Source: Gammaproteobacteria bacterium
GTDB taxonomy: Bacteria; Pseudomonadota; Gammaproteobacteria; Enterobacterales; GCA-2746155
DNA: 54,229 nt
NCBI GenBank assembly: GCA_002746155.1
Contig: NVWF01000002.1
Location: forward strand, 41,373 to 95,601
Direction of reading: 5' to 3'
Below the pieces are notes generated by a model, which ran no database searches, was not told the DNA's origin, and saw only the letters and a program-made list of their open reading frames with translations. How positions within the stretch are numbered: the stretch's first letter is position 1; every line of letters begins with the position of its first letter. A program made the position numbers and the translations under genes. This document shows, in pieces, positions 37,838 through 46,181 of the stretch.

Positions 37838-39985
37838 TTGAGTCAATCATTTGTAGCAATTTGCCCTAAGGGACTGGAATCTCTTCTTGTAGAAGAAATT
37901 AAAGTCTTGGGTGGTCAGTCCGTTAAAGAATCTTATGGGTCTGTGACCTTTGAAGGTGAACTTACAACAGCCTATAGAGCCACCCTCTGGTCACGTCTAG
38001 CTAATCGCATTCTCATGCCTTTAAACACAGGACCTGTGGAGTCATCTGATGACTTGTACAAGGTTACTAGTGATATTGATTGGGAAATGCATTTTGGTGT
38101 TAATCAGACCTTTAAAATAGACTTTAGAGGCACCACTGGCGCCATTCGGCATGAGCAATTTGGTGCTAGAAGGGTTAAAGATGCAATTGTCGACCAATTC
38201 ATGGCGGAGCAGGATAAACGGCCTTCGGTTGAATTTGATGATCCAGATATTAATATTCAAGCATCACTACATAAAAACCAAGTGAGAATTTCACTGGATC
38301 TCTCTGGGCCAAGTTTACATAGACGTGGATATAGAAGTGTAACCGGTATAGCGCCCATAAAAGAAAATTTAGCTGCTGCCTTATTGATACGAGCTGGTTG
38401 GCCAAAGTTGATGGAACAACAAGCCAACTTAATTGATCCTCTCTGTGGTTCTGGAACTCTACTCATTGAAGCTGTCTTGATGGCAGCAGATATTGCCCCT
38501 GGTTTATTCAGGCAGAGATTTGGATTTGAGTATTGGCGTGGACATAAACCTGAGGTATGGCAAGAATTACTCGATGAAGCGGTTGAAAGGCAAGTCAAGG
38601 GAATTGAAAAATTACAATTAAATGTCACTGGCTTTGAAGCAGACAATCGAACAGTTCGAAGTGCAAGAGAAAACATTGATAGGGCGGGTCTTCAGGAGCA
38701 TATACAGGTTGTAAATAGTGCTTTTCAAAAAACTGATTCTACTGCTGATATCTTTGAAAGTGATAGCAACAGAGGTTTAATCATTTCAAATCCCCCCTAC
38801 GGGGAAAGAATGGGGCAGGTACATGAGTTGATACCTGTCTATCAACAATTGGGCGTCTGGTTAAAGCAGTTTTCAGGTTACTCGGCTGCAATCATTACTA
38901 GTGAAACGGAGTTAGCTAAAAATATTTCGATTCATGCTGATAAGCGATATCGTTTTCAAAATGGAACATTGGACTGTAATTTATACTGTTTTAATCTTAA
39001 TGATGATAATTATATTGATCCTGAAAGAGGCCATAAGTTACCTCCAGAGGTTGAAGCGCTTAAAAACCGAATAGAAAAAAACATCCGCAAAATTACCGGT
39101 TGGGCTCAGCAATTACCAACCGATGCTTATCGAATTTACGATCACGACATTCCTGAATTTGCGGTGGCAATTGATCGCTATGCTAATAATCTCCATGTAC
39201 AAGAGTCTGCTGCTCCAGCTTCAATTCCTGAGAAGACTGCAAAAAGACATATCCAGCAAATCTTAAGAATTTTGCCTGATGCTACTGGCATTCCGTCAGA
39301 AAACATTTTTCTAAAGACTCGGCAAATTCAAAAAGGTACTAATCAATATAATAAGGTGGCAAAAGAGAAAAAACGACTTAAGGTCCAGGAACAAGGGCTC
39401 ACCTTTTTGGTTAATTTGACGGATTATATTGATACAGGGTTATTTCTTGATCACCGAAAAATTCGCTCTCGAATTCGTAAACTCGCCAAGGATAAAAGCT
39501 TTCTTAACCTATTTGCCTATACGGGAGCTGTTTCTGTTTATGCTGCTGATGGTGGTGCCAGCTCAACCTTAACCATCGATATGTCTAACACCTATTTACA
39601 ATGGGCAGAGGACAATATGCTACTGAACAACTTTAGTGTCTGGAATAATAAGTTTCTTAAGGCTAATTGTCTCGAATGGATTAAAACTGCAGATCAAAAG
39701 TTTGATTTGATTTTTCTTGATCCACCTAGTTTTTCAAATTCAAAATCCATGGATGGCAATCTTGATATCCAACGGGATCATAAATATCTAATTGAAAAGA
39801 CCATGGAACTACTCGCTGATGATGGCACACTAATATTTTCCACTAATCGTCGTGGTTTTAAGTTAGATGGGCTGTTAGAAGAATCTTACACTAGTTTTTA
39901 TCATGGTAGAAAATCATTATCTCGAGACTTTTCAAGACAAAGAGCACCACACCAATGCTGGGAATTTAAGAAAGAACTGGCATGA
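37838..39985 (+). CDS. rlmL: Bifunctional 23S rRNA methyltransferase RlmKL
   Basis: This 715-aa fused enzyme makes m2G2445 (RlmL part) and m7G2069 (RlmK part) of 23S rRNA. A THUMP domain covers about residues 45-155. The RlmL methyltransferase has DPLCGSGTLLIEA near 200 and ISNPPYGERMG near 317. The RlmK half has LNLFAYTGAVSVYAA near 553 and FLDPPSFSNSKSM near 628. The start is a TTG at 37838 that gives the conserved FVAICPKGLE. The end overlaps the next gene by four bases. Confidence 0.95.
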   Translation: MSQSFVAICPKGLESLLVEEIKVLGGQSVKESYGSVTFEGELTTAYRATLWSRLANRILMPLNTGPVESSDDLYKVTSDIDWEMHFGVNQTFKIDFRGTTGAIRHEQFGARRVKDAIVDQFMAEQDKRPSVEFDDPDINIQASLHKNQVRISLDLSGPSLHRRGYRSVTGIAPIKENLAAALLIRAGWPKLMEQQANLIDPLCGSGTLLIEAVLMAADIAPGLFRQRFGFEYWRGHKPEVWQELLDEAVERQVKGIEKLQLNVTGFEADNRTVRSARENIDRAGLQEHIQVVNSAFQKTDSTADIFESDSNRGLIISNPPYGERMGQVHELIPVYQQLGVWLKQFSGYSAAIITSETELAKNISIHADKRYRFQNGTLDCNLYCFNLNDDNYIDPERGHKLPPEVEALKNRIEKNIRKITGWAQQLPTDAYRIYDHDIPEFAVAIDRYANNLHVQESAAPASIPEKTAKRHIQQILRILPDATGIPSENIFLKTRQIQKGTNQYNKVAKEKKRLKVQEQGLTFLVNLTDYIDTGLFLDHRKIRSRIRKLAKDKSFLNLFAYTGAVSVYAADGGASSTLTIDMSNTYLQWAEDNMLLNNFSVWNNKFLKANCLEWIKTADQKFDLIFLDPPSFSNSKSMDGNLDIQRDHKYLIEKTMELLADDGTLIFSTNRRGFKLDGLLEESYTSFYHGRKSLSRDFSRQRAPHQCWEFKKELA

Positions 39986-40227
39986 AATCCATGTCATCAT
40001 TAAGCTTTTATACCACCAGCGGCTGCCATCTTTGTGAGCAAGCAGAGCTGATTTTCAATCAGTATGGTTACAACTTGTCAGAGGCAATAAAGCCTATTGA
40101 TATAGCCGATGATGATGGTCTTGTAGAACTTTATGGTATTAGAATACCTGTACTGAAAAGAGGTGATACGGGGGCTGAACTAGGCTGGCCCTTTGATCTG
40201 GATGACTTAATTCAATTTTTAGAATAG
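39982..40227 (+). CDS. Glutaredoxin-like protein (DUF836)
   Basis: The protein has 81 residues with a thioredoxin-like fold and the redox motif CHLC near residue 15 (TTSGCHLCEQAE). The cis-proline is in IRIPVLKRG. It belongs to the DUF836 group of small glutaredoxin-like proteins that often follow rlmL. ATG 39982 overlaps the rlmL stop (ATGA); a second ATG three codons later is also possible. Its 3' end overlaps the convergent gene by nine bases. The substrate is unknown. Confidence 0.85.
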   Translation: MKSMSSLSFYTTSGCHLCEQAELIFNQYGYNLSEAIKPIDIADDDGLVELYGIRIPVLKRGDTGAELGWPFDLDDLIQFLE

Positions 40228-40767
40228 CTCAATGTCATGGTCAGATTCAGACTCAGATTCTAAACTATTTTGTCTTGCTACAGTGTAGTCTGCAATAGCC
40301 TGTTCAAAATTTTGACTGGATATAACAGCATCAAATAATTGGCGTTCTTCTAACATGGTGAAATGGTTATAGACATTATCTCGAAGTCTTAGCACTTCTT
40401 CTGCTTTTGAATCTACTTCTTGCTCTTTAATTTCAGATAATTTTCTCAAACATTCACTGGTATGATCTAATCGTTGGCACAGTCTGTCATAGAATTGAAA
40501 GGCTATAACCGCCTTGTCTATATTTTCTCTCAGTTCACTTGAGATAGCTGCTATCTCTTGTTTAATTTGTAGTGTTTCAGCATCATCAGACAAGAGTTCA
40601 ATCTTTTGGCGTATCATTTTGTCTTGGCTGACAATTTCAGTGAATGAAGTAGATAAGGTATCGACACTATCAGTGGACTCTGTCACAGCAACTCGAATTT
40701 GTGCTGCTGCGAGGCGAGTAAGCTCTGCTACGTTTTTATTAAATTGTCCATTGGGCTTATGGGCCAT
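40219..40767 (-). CDS. Conserved-looking helical protein of unknown function
   Basis: This 182-aa protein has no signal peptide or membrane segment. It is almost wholly helical, with heptad-like stretches at residues 20-75 and 95-135. The block AVIAFQFYDRLCQRLDHTSECLRKL is reminiscent of the four-helix region of CheZ-type or chemotaxis-associated proteins (FQFxDxxxQxxxH), but I cannot prove this. The C-terminus is very acidic (ESESESDHDIELF). It may bind a response regulator; that is speculation. No chemotaxis genes are nearby. Confidence 0.6.
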   Translation of the reverse strand: MAHKPNGQFNKNVAELTRLAAAQIRVAVTESTDSVDTLSTSFTEIVSQDKMIRQKIELLSDDAETLQIKQEIAAISSELRENIDKAVIAFQFYDRLCQRLDHTSECLRKLSEIKEQEVDSKAEEVLRLRDNVYNHFTMLEERQLFDAVISSQNFEQAIADYTVARQNSLESESESDHDIELF

Positions 40768-40904
40768 TACTCTTCCTAATTTCCTCTAAGGATAGTTGAG
40801 TATAGAACAACTTTCACTTTTAACAGTAATTTTTTAAATTATAAATAATTACCTAGAGACTGCTGCATTTCTTACTTTATATTACATTTATTTGTTGCTT
40901 AAGC

Positions 40905-40948
40905 TTGACAAAAAGACCTTTAAAACGTATGTTTCAAACAAGTGTTTT
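40905..40948 (+). promoter_or_regulatory. Promoter with two tandem PsrA-type operators
   Basis: TTGACA (40905-40910) and TATGTT (40928-40933) are 17 bases apart. Two copies of the pattern AAAC-N4-GTTT lie over the -10 region: AAACgtatGTTTC (40923-40935) and CAAACaagtGTTTT (40935-40948), 13 bases apart centre to centre. The reported Pseudomonas PsrA motif is G/C-AAAC-N2-4-GTTT-G/C. The TetR gene starts 31 bases downstream, so the sites suggest autorepression. Confidence 0.65.
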
Positions 40949-40978
40949 AATTGTTATTTAAATAACTTCAAGGTGATC

Positions 40979-41629
40979 ATGATAGATACAAAGAATCGAA
41001 TACTCAATTCAGCTGAAATATTGTTTGCCGAGCATGGTTTTAATGAGACATCCTTACGGATTATTACCAGTGTTGCTGATGTCAATTTGGCTGCGGTTAA
41101 CTATCACTTTGGTTCTAAAAAGATATTGATCCAAGCGGTAATTGATCGATATTTCATTAGTTTCACGGAATATTTGGAAAAGGAGTTTGCCAAATATGAA
41201 AATAGTGAGAAAAAATTAACCACCCGAGCTTTATTGGAGTCCTTGGTGGAACCTATTTTAAAACTAAATGAAATAAGACCAGAGGGAGCTTCTACCTTTA
41301 TGCGATTGTTAGGCAGAGCTTACACAGAGTCTCAAGGTCACCTAAAATTATTTTTAACAGAAAAGTATGGATATTTATTAATTCAGTTTACTGTTTTAGT
41401 TAATCAAGCAAATCCAGAATTAGACTCTCGGGAAATGTTCTGGAGATTACACTTTATGTTAGGGACATTTGTTTTTGCTCTGGCGGGACAGCGGGCTTTG
41501 TCTGATATAGCCGAAGCAGATTTTAATGAAAAGGTTGATGTAACAGGTATCGTACATCATTTAATTCCATTTTTAACCGCTGCCATGCAACCAACTTTAA
41601 CCGAACCATCTTTAATTGAATCCCTTTAA
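40979..41629 (+). CDS. psrA: TetR family regulator, PsrA-like
   Basis: With the ATG at 40979 the protein has 216 residues. The TetR helix-turn-helix is clear: RILNSAEILFAEHGFNETSLRIITSVADVNLAAVNYHFGSKKILIQAVI. The N-terminus and the LLGRAYTESQGHL region resemble PsrA of Pseudomonas, which senses long-chain fatty acids and controls beta-oxidation genes. A long upstream extension from a TTG is rejected, because it would cover the promoter. AAGGTG precedes the ATG. It is followed after 43 bases by fadE. Ligand and symbol are inferred from the neighbour and the operator pattern. Confidence 0.8.
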   Translation: MIDTKNRILNSAEILFAEHGFNETSLRIITSVADVNLAAVNYHFGSKKILIQAVIDRYFISFTEYLEKEFAKYENSEKKLTTRALLESLVEPILKLNEIRPEGASTFMRLLGRAYTESQGHLKLFLTEKYGYLLIQFTVLVNQANPELDSREMFWRLHFMLGTFVFALAGQRALSDIAEADFNEKVDVTGIVHHLIPFLTAAMQPTLTEPSLIESL

Positions 41630-41672
41630 TTGAGCCCTTTAATCAAATAATAACTACTATGAGAAAATCATT

Positions 41673-44120
41673 ATGTTAATACAGCTTTTACTACTTGTCA
41701 TCATCACATCCTACTGCCTTTATTTTAGGAAAACATTTCAAGTTTCATTAATCATCATAACTTCTTGCTTGCTGCTATTGACGGTAATTGATGGCTTTAG
41801 TTTTATACCCTGGTTGATTGTTTTACTGACCAGTGTGTCCTACCTGATGCCAGATCTCAGAAGACAGTATATCTCAACGCCTGTTTACCATTTATTTGCC
41901 AAGATTATGCCTGCTATGAGTGAAACAGAAAGTGATGCATTGGAGGCAGGAGATGTATGGATAGATGGTGACCTATTTCAGGGTGATCCTGATTGGAAGA
42001 AAATCCTCGACATTCCTAAACCACAATTGACAACTGAAGAACAAGAGTTTCTAGATAACCAAACAGAAAAATTATGTGACATGATTGATGATTGGCAAAT
42101 TTTACAAGATATGGATCTACCAGAGGAAGTATGGAGCTTTATCAAAGAGCAGGGCTTCTTAGGTATCATTATTCCCAAGGAGTATGGTGGTCTAGGATTT
42201 TCTGCCATAGCCCATTCAACTATCGTTACCAAGTTATCTAGTCGTAGTGCCACTGCTGCGGTTTCGGTGATGGTACCTAATTCCCTCGGACCCGCTGAAT
42301 TATTAATGCATTACGGCACAAGTGAGCAGAAGCAACATTATCTACCACGCCTAGCTAAGGGAATAGAGATTCCCTGTTTTGCGTTAACTGGGCCTTTAGC
42401 TGGTAGTGACGCAGGAGCTATGCCAGACGTAGGCATTGTAAAAATGGGTGATTTTGAAGGTGAAAAAGTATTAGGTATCGAAGTTACTTGGAATAAACGC
42501 TATATCACTCTGGCTCCAATTGCCACGGTATTAGGATTAGCTTTTAAATTACAGGATCCCAATAAACTTATAGGAGTTAAGGAAGATATTGGTATTACTT
42601 GTGCGTTGATACCAACTGATCATCCCGGTGTCATCGTTGGCGATAGACATCTTCCCATGAATAGTGCCTTTATGAATGGACCAACCTACGGCGACAAGGT
42701 ATTCATCCCTATGGATTTTGTAGTTGGTGGCCAAGACTATGTGGGCAAGGGCTGGAGAATGTTGGTTGAACTACTTTCAATTGGACGTGCCATATCTCTA
42801 CCAGCCATGGGAACTGCCTGTGGAAAAATGAGTTACCGTTTAACGGGAGCTTACGCAAGAGTTCGTGAACAATTTAATACCTCCATTGGTAACTTTGAAG
42901 GTGTGGAAGAATCTCTGGCTCGAATCGCTGGATTAACCTATCGCTTAGAAGCTATGCGCAGAATGACAGCCAATGCAGTTGATTTAGGGGTTAAGCCAGC
43001 GGTTGTTTCAGCAATCGCTAAATATCACATGACTGAAATGGGTAGAGTGGTTATTAATGACTCTATGGATATACACGGTGGTCGAGGATTAATCGACGGA
43101 GAGCGTAATTATCTTGCAGCAGCATACAATGCACTTCCCGTATCGATTACCGTTGAAGGTGCGAACATCTTAACCCGTAACCTAATGATATTTGGACAGG
43201 GAGCAATACGTTGTCATCCTTGGGTTTTCGAGGAAATGCAGTCAATAGCAGCGAAAGATAAGGTCGCTGGTATTAAACAATTTGATCGGGCCTTTTTCTG
43301 CCACATAGGGTACGCCTGTAGTAATTTTGTCAGAACTTTTTGGCTTGGAATTACTGGGGCTCGATTAGTGCGTACACCGGTTAGTGGTGAGACAGAAAGG
43401 TACTATAAGCAGTTAACACGAATGAGCTCTGCTCTTGCCTTGGTATCCGATCTTGCCATGGCAATTATCGGAGGTGATTTAAAGAGACGCGAAAGGTTAT
43501 CAGCACGTTTAGGTGATGTGTTAAGTCATCTGTATATGGCAACTTCAGTGCTAAAATATTATGAAGATGAGGGTCGTAATAGTGACGAATTAGACTACGT
43601 CCACTGGAATTGCCAGAATTCATTAGCATCAATTGAAGAAGCTTTTAGAGATTTCTTAGCCAATTTCAGTTCTCCGTTTATCGGTAAAGCACTTAGCTTA
43701 ATCATTTTCCCTTGGGGGAAAACTTATCATAAAGCATCGGATCGATTGGATCATGAAATCGTTAAACCTATGCTCTGTGATAGTGACTTAAGAGATCGTC
43801 TAACGACTAACTGTTATGTGGGAAAATCTGAGAATGATGTAACCGGTCGAATAGAAAATGCGTTCACAAAGGTATTAGTCGCGGCAGATGCTGCTAAAAA
43901 GCTCTCAAAAGCGATTAAGAAAAATCAGCTAGAAAAACAATCCTCATATGAGAAACAATTAAGTAGTGCTGTGAAAAACGATATTTTGACTAAACAGGAA
44001 GTAGTTTTATTAAAAGAAGCCGCTGCAGCCCGATGGGATGCTATTCAAGTGGACGCTTATCCTAAATCTTGGTTTCCTAACCTAGCCTCAAAACAAGATG
44101 AAAAGCTTAATGTAGCTTAA
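41673..44120 (+). CDS. fadE: Acyl-CoA dehydrogenase FadE
   Basis: FadE (815 aa, like the E. coli protein) catalyses the first oxidation step of fatty acid beta-oxidation. Two hydrophobic segments lie at residues 1-50 and probably anchor it to the membrane. The acyl-CoA dehydrogenase core (about 110-500) has GIIIPKEYGGLGFSAIAHS, CFALTGPLAGSDAGAMPD and DIHGGRGLIDGERNYL. A long C-terminal domain specific to FadE follows. It is co-oriented with and close to the PsrA-like regulator gene, so it should be induced by fatty acids. Confidence 0.94.
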   Translation: MLIQLLLLVIITSYCLYFRKTFQVSLIIITSCLLLLTVIDGFSFIPWLIVLLTSVSYLMPDLRRQYISTPVYHLFAKIMPAMSETESDALEAGDVWIDGDLFQGDPDWKKILDIPKPQLTTEEQEFLDNQTEKLCDMIDDWQILQDMDLPEEVWSFIKEQGFLGIIIPKEYGGLGFSAIAHSTIVTKLSSRSATAAVSVMVPNSLGPAELLMHYGTSEQKQHYLPRLAKGIEIPCFALTGPLAGSDAGAMPDVGIVKMGDFEGEKVLGIEVTWNKRYITLAPIATVLGLAFKLQDPNKLIGVKEDIGITCALIPTDHPGVIVGDRHLPMNSAFMNGPTYGDKVFIPMDFVVGGQDYVGKGWRMLVELLSIGRAISLPAMGTACGKMSYRLTGAYARVREQFNTSIGNFEGVEESLARIAGLTYRLEAMRRMTANAVDLGVKPAVVSAIAKYHMTEMGRVVINDSMDIHGGRGLIDGERNYLAAAYNALPVSITVEGANILTRNLMIFGQGAIRCHPWVFEEMQSIAAKDKVAGIKQFDRAFFCHIGYACSNFVRTFWLGITGARLVRTPVSGETERYYKQLTRMSSALALVSDLAMAIIGGDLKRRERLSARLGDVLSHLYMATSVLKYYEDEGRNSDELDYVHWNCQNSLASIEEAFRDFLANFSSPFIGKALSLIIFPWGKTYHKASDRLDHEIVKPMLCDSDLRDRLTTNCYVGKSENDVTGRIENAFTKVLVAADAAKKLSKAIKKNQLEKQSSYEKQLSSAVKNDILTKQEVVLLKEAAAARWDAIQVDAYPKSWFPNLASKQDEKLNVA

Positions 44121-44148
44121 TTTTATGTAAGATTAACCAGTAGAACAT

Positions 44149-44178
44149 AAAAAAACGGCTTGCAGGGGGGCAAGCCGT
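44149..44178 (-). terminator. Leftward intrinsic terminator in a 530-base gap
   Basis: ACGGCTTGC (44155-44163) and GCAAGCCGT (44170-44178) form a perfect 9-bp stem with a six-base loop. Read on the minus strand the loop is CCCCCT, and the stem is followed by seven T (44155-44149). On the plus strand no T run follows, so it does not serve fadE well. The nearest leftward gene stops at 44651, 473 bases away. The remaining gap 44179-44650 is very AT-rich and shows no convincing gene. Confidence 0.75.
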
Positions 44179-44650
44179 GAACTACATAACAACATAAAAT
44201 CAACAACAAGGGTAAAACTTTGCGCTGCAAAAACCTGGAACCTACGCTTTTGCTTATACTTACCTTAGATGAATTCTCGAAAAATGTAAAATTACCTGAT
44301 TGCAAAAGAGTTTATTGAATAAAGTTATATAATTCAATGCAATAGACTCATTAGTTAAAGTTCTTTGTTAGATAAATCACCCTTTTAATAAGTTTTTGGT
44401 TTAACCCTAATATTTTTAAGAATAAATTAATCTTAAAAAAACGAATTTAATTTCACTAAAATAAAATATTTTCAAAATACCTTCAGATTATCTTTAAATT
44501 ACGCGCAAATAAATAAACCGAGATAACTCACCTCTTATAATTATTTCTGACATATCAGTAAGGCGTCTAACCACCTAGGTTGTTAGGCTCACATGCTCCT
44601 CTTGATTCTCAAAGTGTACTAGTGATAATCATCAGGAAGAGGATGTTGAA

Positions 44651-45256
44651 TTAATCGATAAATACTGGAGCTGCACCTAATCCCCACAAGATAACCGTTA
44701 CACCAAGTAAACCTACAAACATCACTAATCCCACAGCCACAACAGCACTGGCGAAAAGAAACCCTCTCTCTTTACTGATACCCATGACTATGGGTAAGCC
44801 TGAGTACAATAAATAGACGGTATAAGACACCGCACATAACCCCGCTATCATATGCAGCCAAATTACAGGGTATAGTCCTAGTATCCCCACCAAAAATAAA
44901 GGGGTGCAGGTAAAGGCAGCAATTGCATAACCTTTAGCCAAGGTAGATTCAGACTTATAGGTCTTAGCCATCCAGTGAATCATCACACCTAAGACAAAGA
45001 TCCCAACCAGCATAGCAACATAAAAGAGAAGCGCTATCTGAAAAGAGCTATCACTTGTTAATTTTACTGCATCACCAGCGCCGACTGTCCAACCAACCTG
45101 GGTGGTTCCTATATACCAGGAAACTGAAGGGATTAGCGACAGCAACATGACATAAACCAGATAATGCATAAAGTTAGCTTTTGGAAGCTGATGAATTCTT
45201 TCCCATTCTTCTTCAGGGTGGCTAAATAGCCCCCAGATATGTCTAAGCATATTCAT
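44651..45256 (-). CDS. Yip1 family inner membrane protein (DUF1282, YohC-like)
   Basis: The protein has 201 residues and five hydrophobic segments. The N-terminus RHIWGLFSHPEEEWERI is the usual cytoplasmic lead of bacterial Yip1/DUF1282 proteins, and the later KSESTLAKGYAIAAFTCTPLFLVGILGLYP block is typical. The function is not known. It is co-oriented with the cco cluster, 57 bases after the SafE-like gene, and could be its last gene, but its function does not suggest a link. Confidence 0.85.
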   Translation of the reverse strand: MNMLRHIWGLFSHPEEEWERIHQLPKANFMHYLVYVMLLSLIPSVSWYIGTTQVGWTVGAGDAVKLTSDSSFQIALLFYVAMLVGIFVLGVMIHWMAKTYKSESTLAKGYAIAAFTCTPLFLVGILGLYPVIWLHMIAGLCAVSYTVYLLYSGLPIVMGISKERGFLFASAVVAVGLVMFVGLLGVTVILWGLGAAPVFID

Positions 45257-45313
45257 ATACTCACCTCATTATTTGCCAGTATTAACACTGACAGTTTTAT
45301 TTTAATACTAGGT

Positions 45314-46009
45314 TTAAAATAAACCATTAGTATGATGTCCAAACAAATTTAAAATCTGGGGCGCACTAAATGTCCAAAGCCCAGCCAAAATTAATAAAAT
45401 ACCAGCACCCTGTCTCACTGATTGAACCCTCAATTTATCAACCAATGAATGGTGTAAAACTGATCCAAGTACGATTGATGGTAGTGTACCAATACCAAAA
45501 GCAAACATAAGGCTTGCGGATTCCAGAGGGTTTGCGTTAGCAATGGCTAAAGTAAGGGCACTGTAGACAAGGCCACAGGGAATGTATCCCCAAAGTAATC
45601 CTGCTCTAAATCGTCCACCGAATGAATGACTGCCCAGAGCAGTGCTGAATCGTTTTTGTAATGGTTTAAACAGCCGCCCTCCAATCTGTTCTAGTTTCCT
45701 CAATCCAAACCACCAGCCTGCAATATAACAACCCATGGCAATTAGCATTAGGCCTGCTACAATTCGCAGTGGTAATACGAGAGCTAAGTACCTACTTCCA
45801 AGTTCCAGTCCAATTAAACCTGCAATTAAACCCAGTAGAGAATAGCTGCATATTCTTCCTAAATTATAAGTTAGTAGGTTGAAATATCGGTCTCTTTTAT
45901 TTTGTATGCGGTGAGTTCCAGTAGCTATAACTAAGCCACCGCACATCCCAAGGCAATGGGCGCTGCCTAAAAAGCCGATTAAAAAACCTACTAGCATTAT
46001 CTCAATCAT
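45314..46009 (-). CDS. SafE/TauE-like membrane protein of the cco cluster
   Basis: With the ATG at 46009 the protein has 231 residues and about six membrane segments. The motif GFLGSAHCLGMCGGLV at the N-terminus and LWGYIPCGLVYSALTLA later are those of the UreH/SafE-type membrane family that regularly follows ccoS. The cysteines and histidine could bind copper, which fits a role in cbb3 oxidase maturation, but this is not proven. Its start overlaps the end of ccoS by eight bases. An ATG 15 codons upstream lies inside ccoS and is less likely. Confidence 0.85.
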   Translation of the reverse strand: MIEIMLVGFLIGFLGSAHCLGMCGGLVIATGTHRIQNKRDRYFNLLTYNLGRICSYSLLGLIAGLIGLELGSRYLALVLPLRIVAGLMLIAMGCYIAGWWFGLRKLEQIGGRLFKPLQKRFSTALGSHSFGGRFRAGLLWGYIPCGLVYSALTLAIANANPLESASLMFAFGIGTLPSIVLGSVLHHSLVDKLRVQSVRQGAGILLILAGLWTFSAPQILNLFGHHTNGLF

Positions 46010-46181
46010 TGTTCTGCTTTTGCACTGTCTTATCAGTTTTAGGTGTGCAGTCATGTAAAATACTATAGGCTTGGCGATCTAAATCTTCAAATTGATTGCT
46101 CGACATGGCCCAGAAAAAAGCCGCTATTGCCAGAGCAAATATCAGCAGACTCACCGGTAGTAATAAATACAATATATCCAT
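46002..46181 (-). CDS. ccoS: cbb3 oxidase maturation protein CcoS
   Basis: This 59-codon frame begins MDILYLLLPVSLLIFALAIA and continues with FFWAMSSNQFEDLDRQAYSIL. One membrane helix (residues 3-25) followed by W-A-x-x-x-x-Q-F-x-D-L is the CcoS signature. CcoS is needed for cofactor insertion into the cbb3 oxidase. The ATG shares one base with the ccoI stop (TAATG), and the end overlaps the next gene, so translation is coupled on both sides. The C-terminal tail is longer than the family minimum. Confidence 0.93.
   Translation of the reverse strand: MDILYLLLPVSLLIFALAIAAFFWAMSSNQFEDLDRQAYSILHDCTPKTDKTVQKQNND

Noticed and set aside
40892-40978. TTG at 40892 as start of the TetR regulator
   Set aside because: The extension would cover the promoter and operators and is not like any TetR N-terminus.
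44123-44305. 60-codon leftward open frame downstream of fadE
   Set aside because: It runs through the terminator hairpin and its T run, has no ribosome binding site and resembles no protein.
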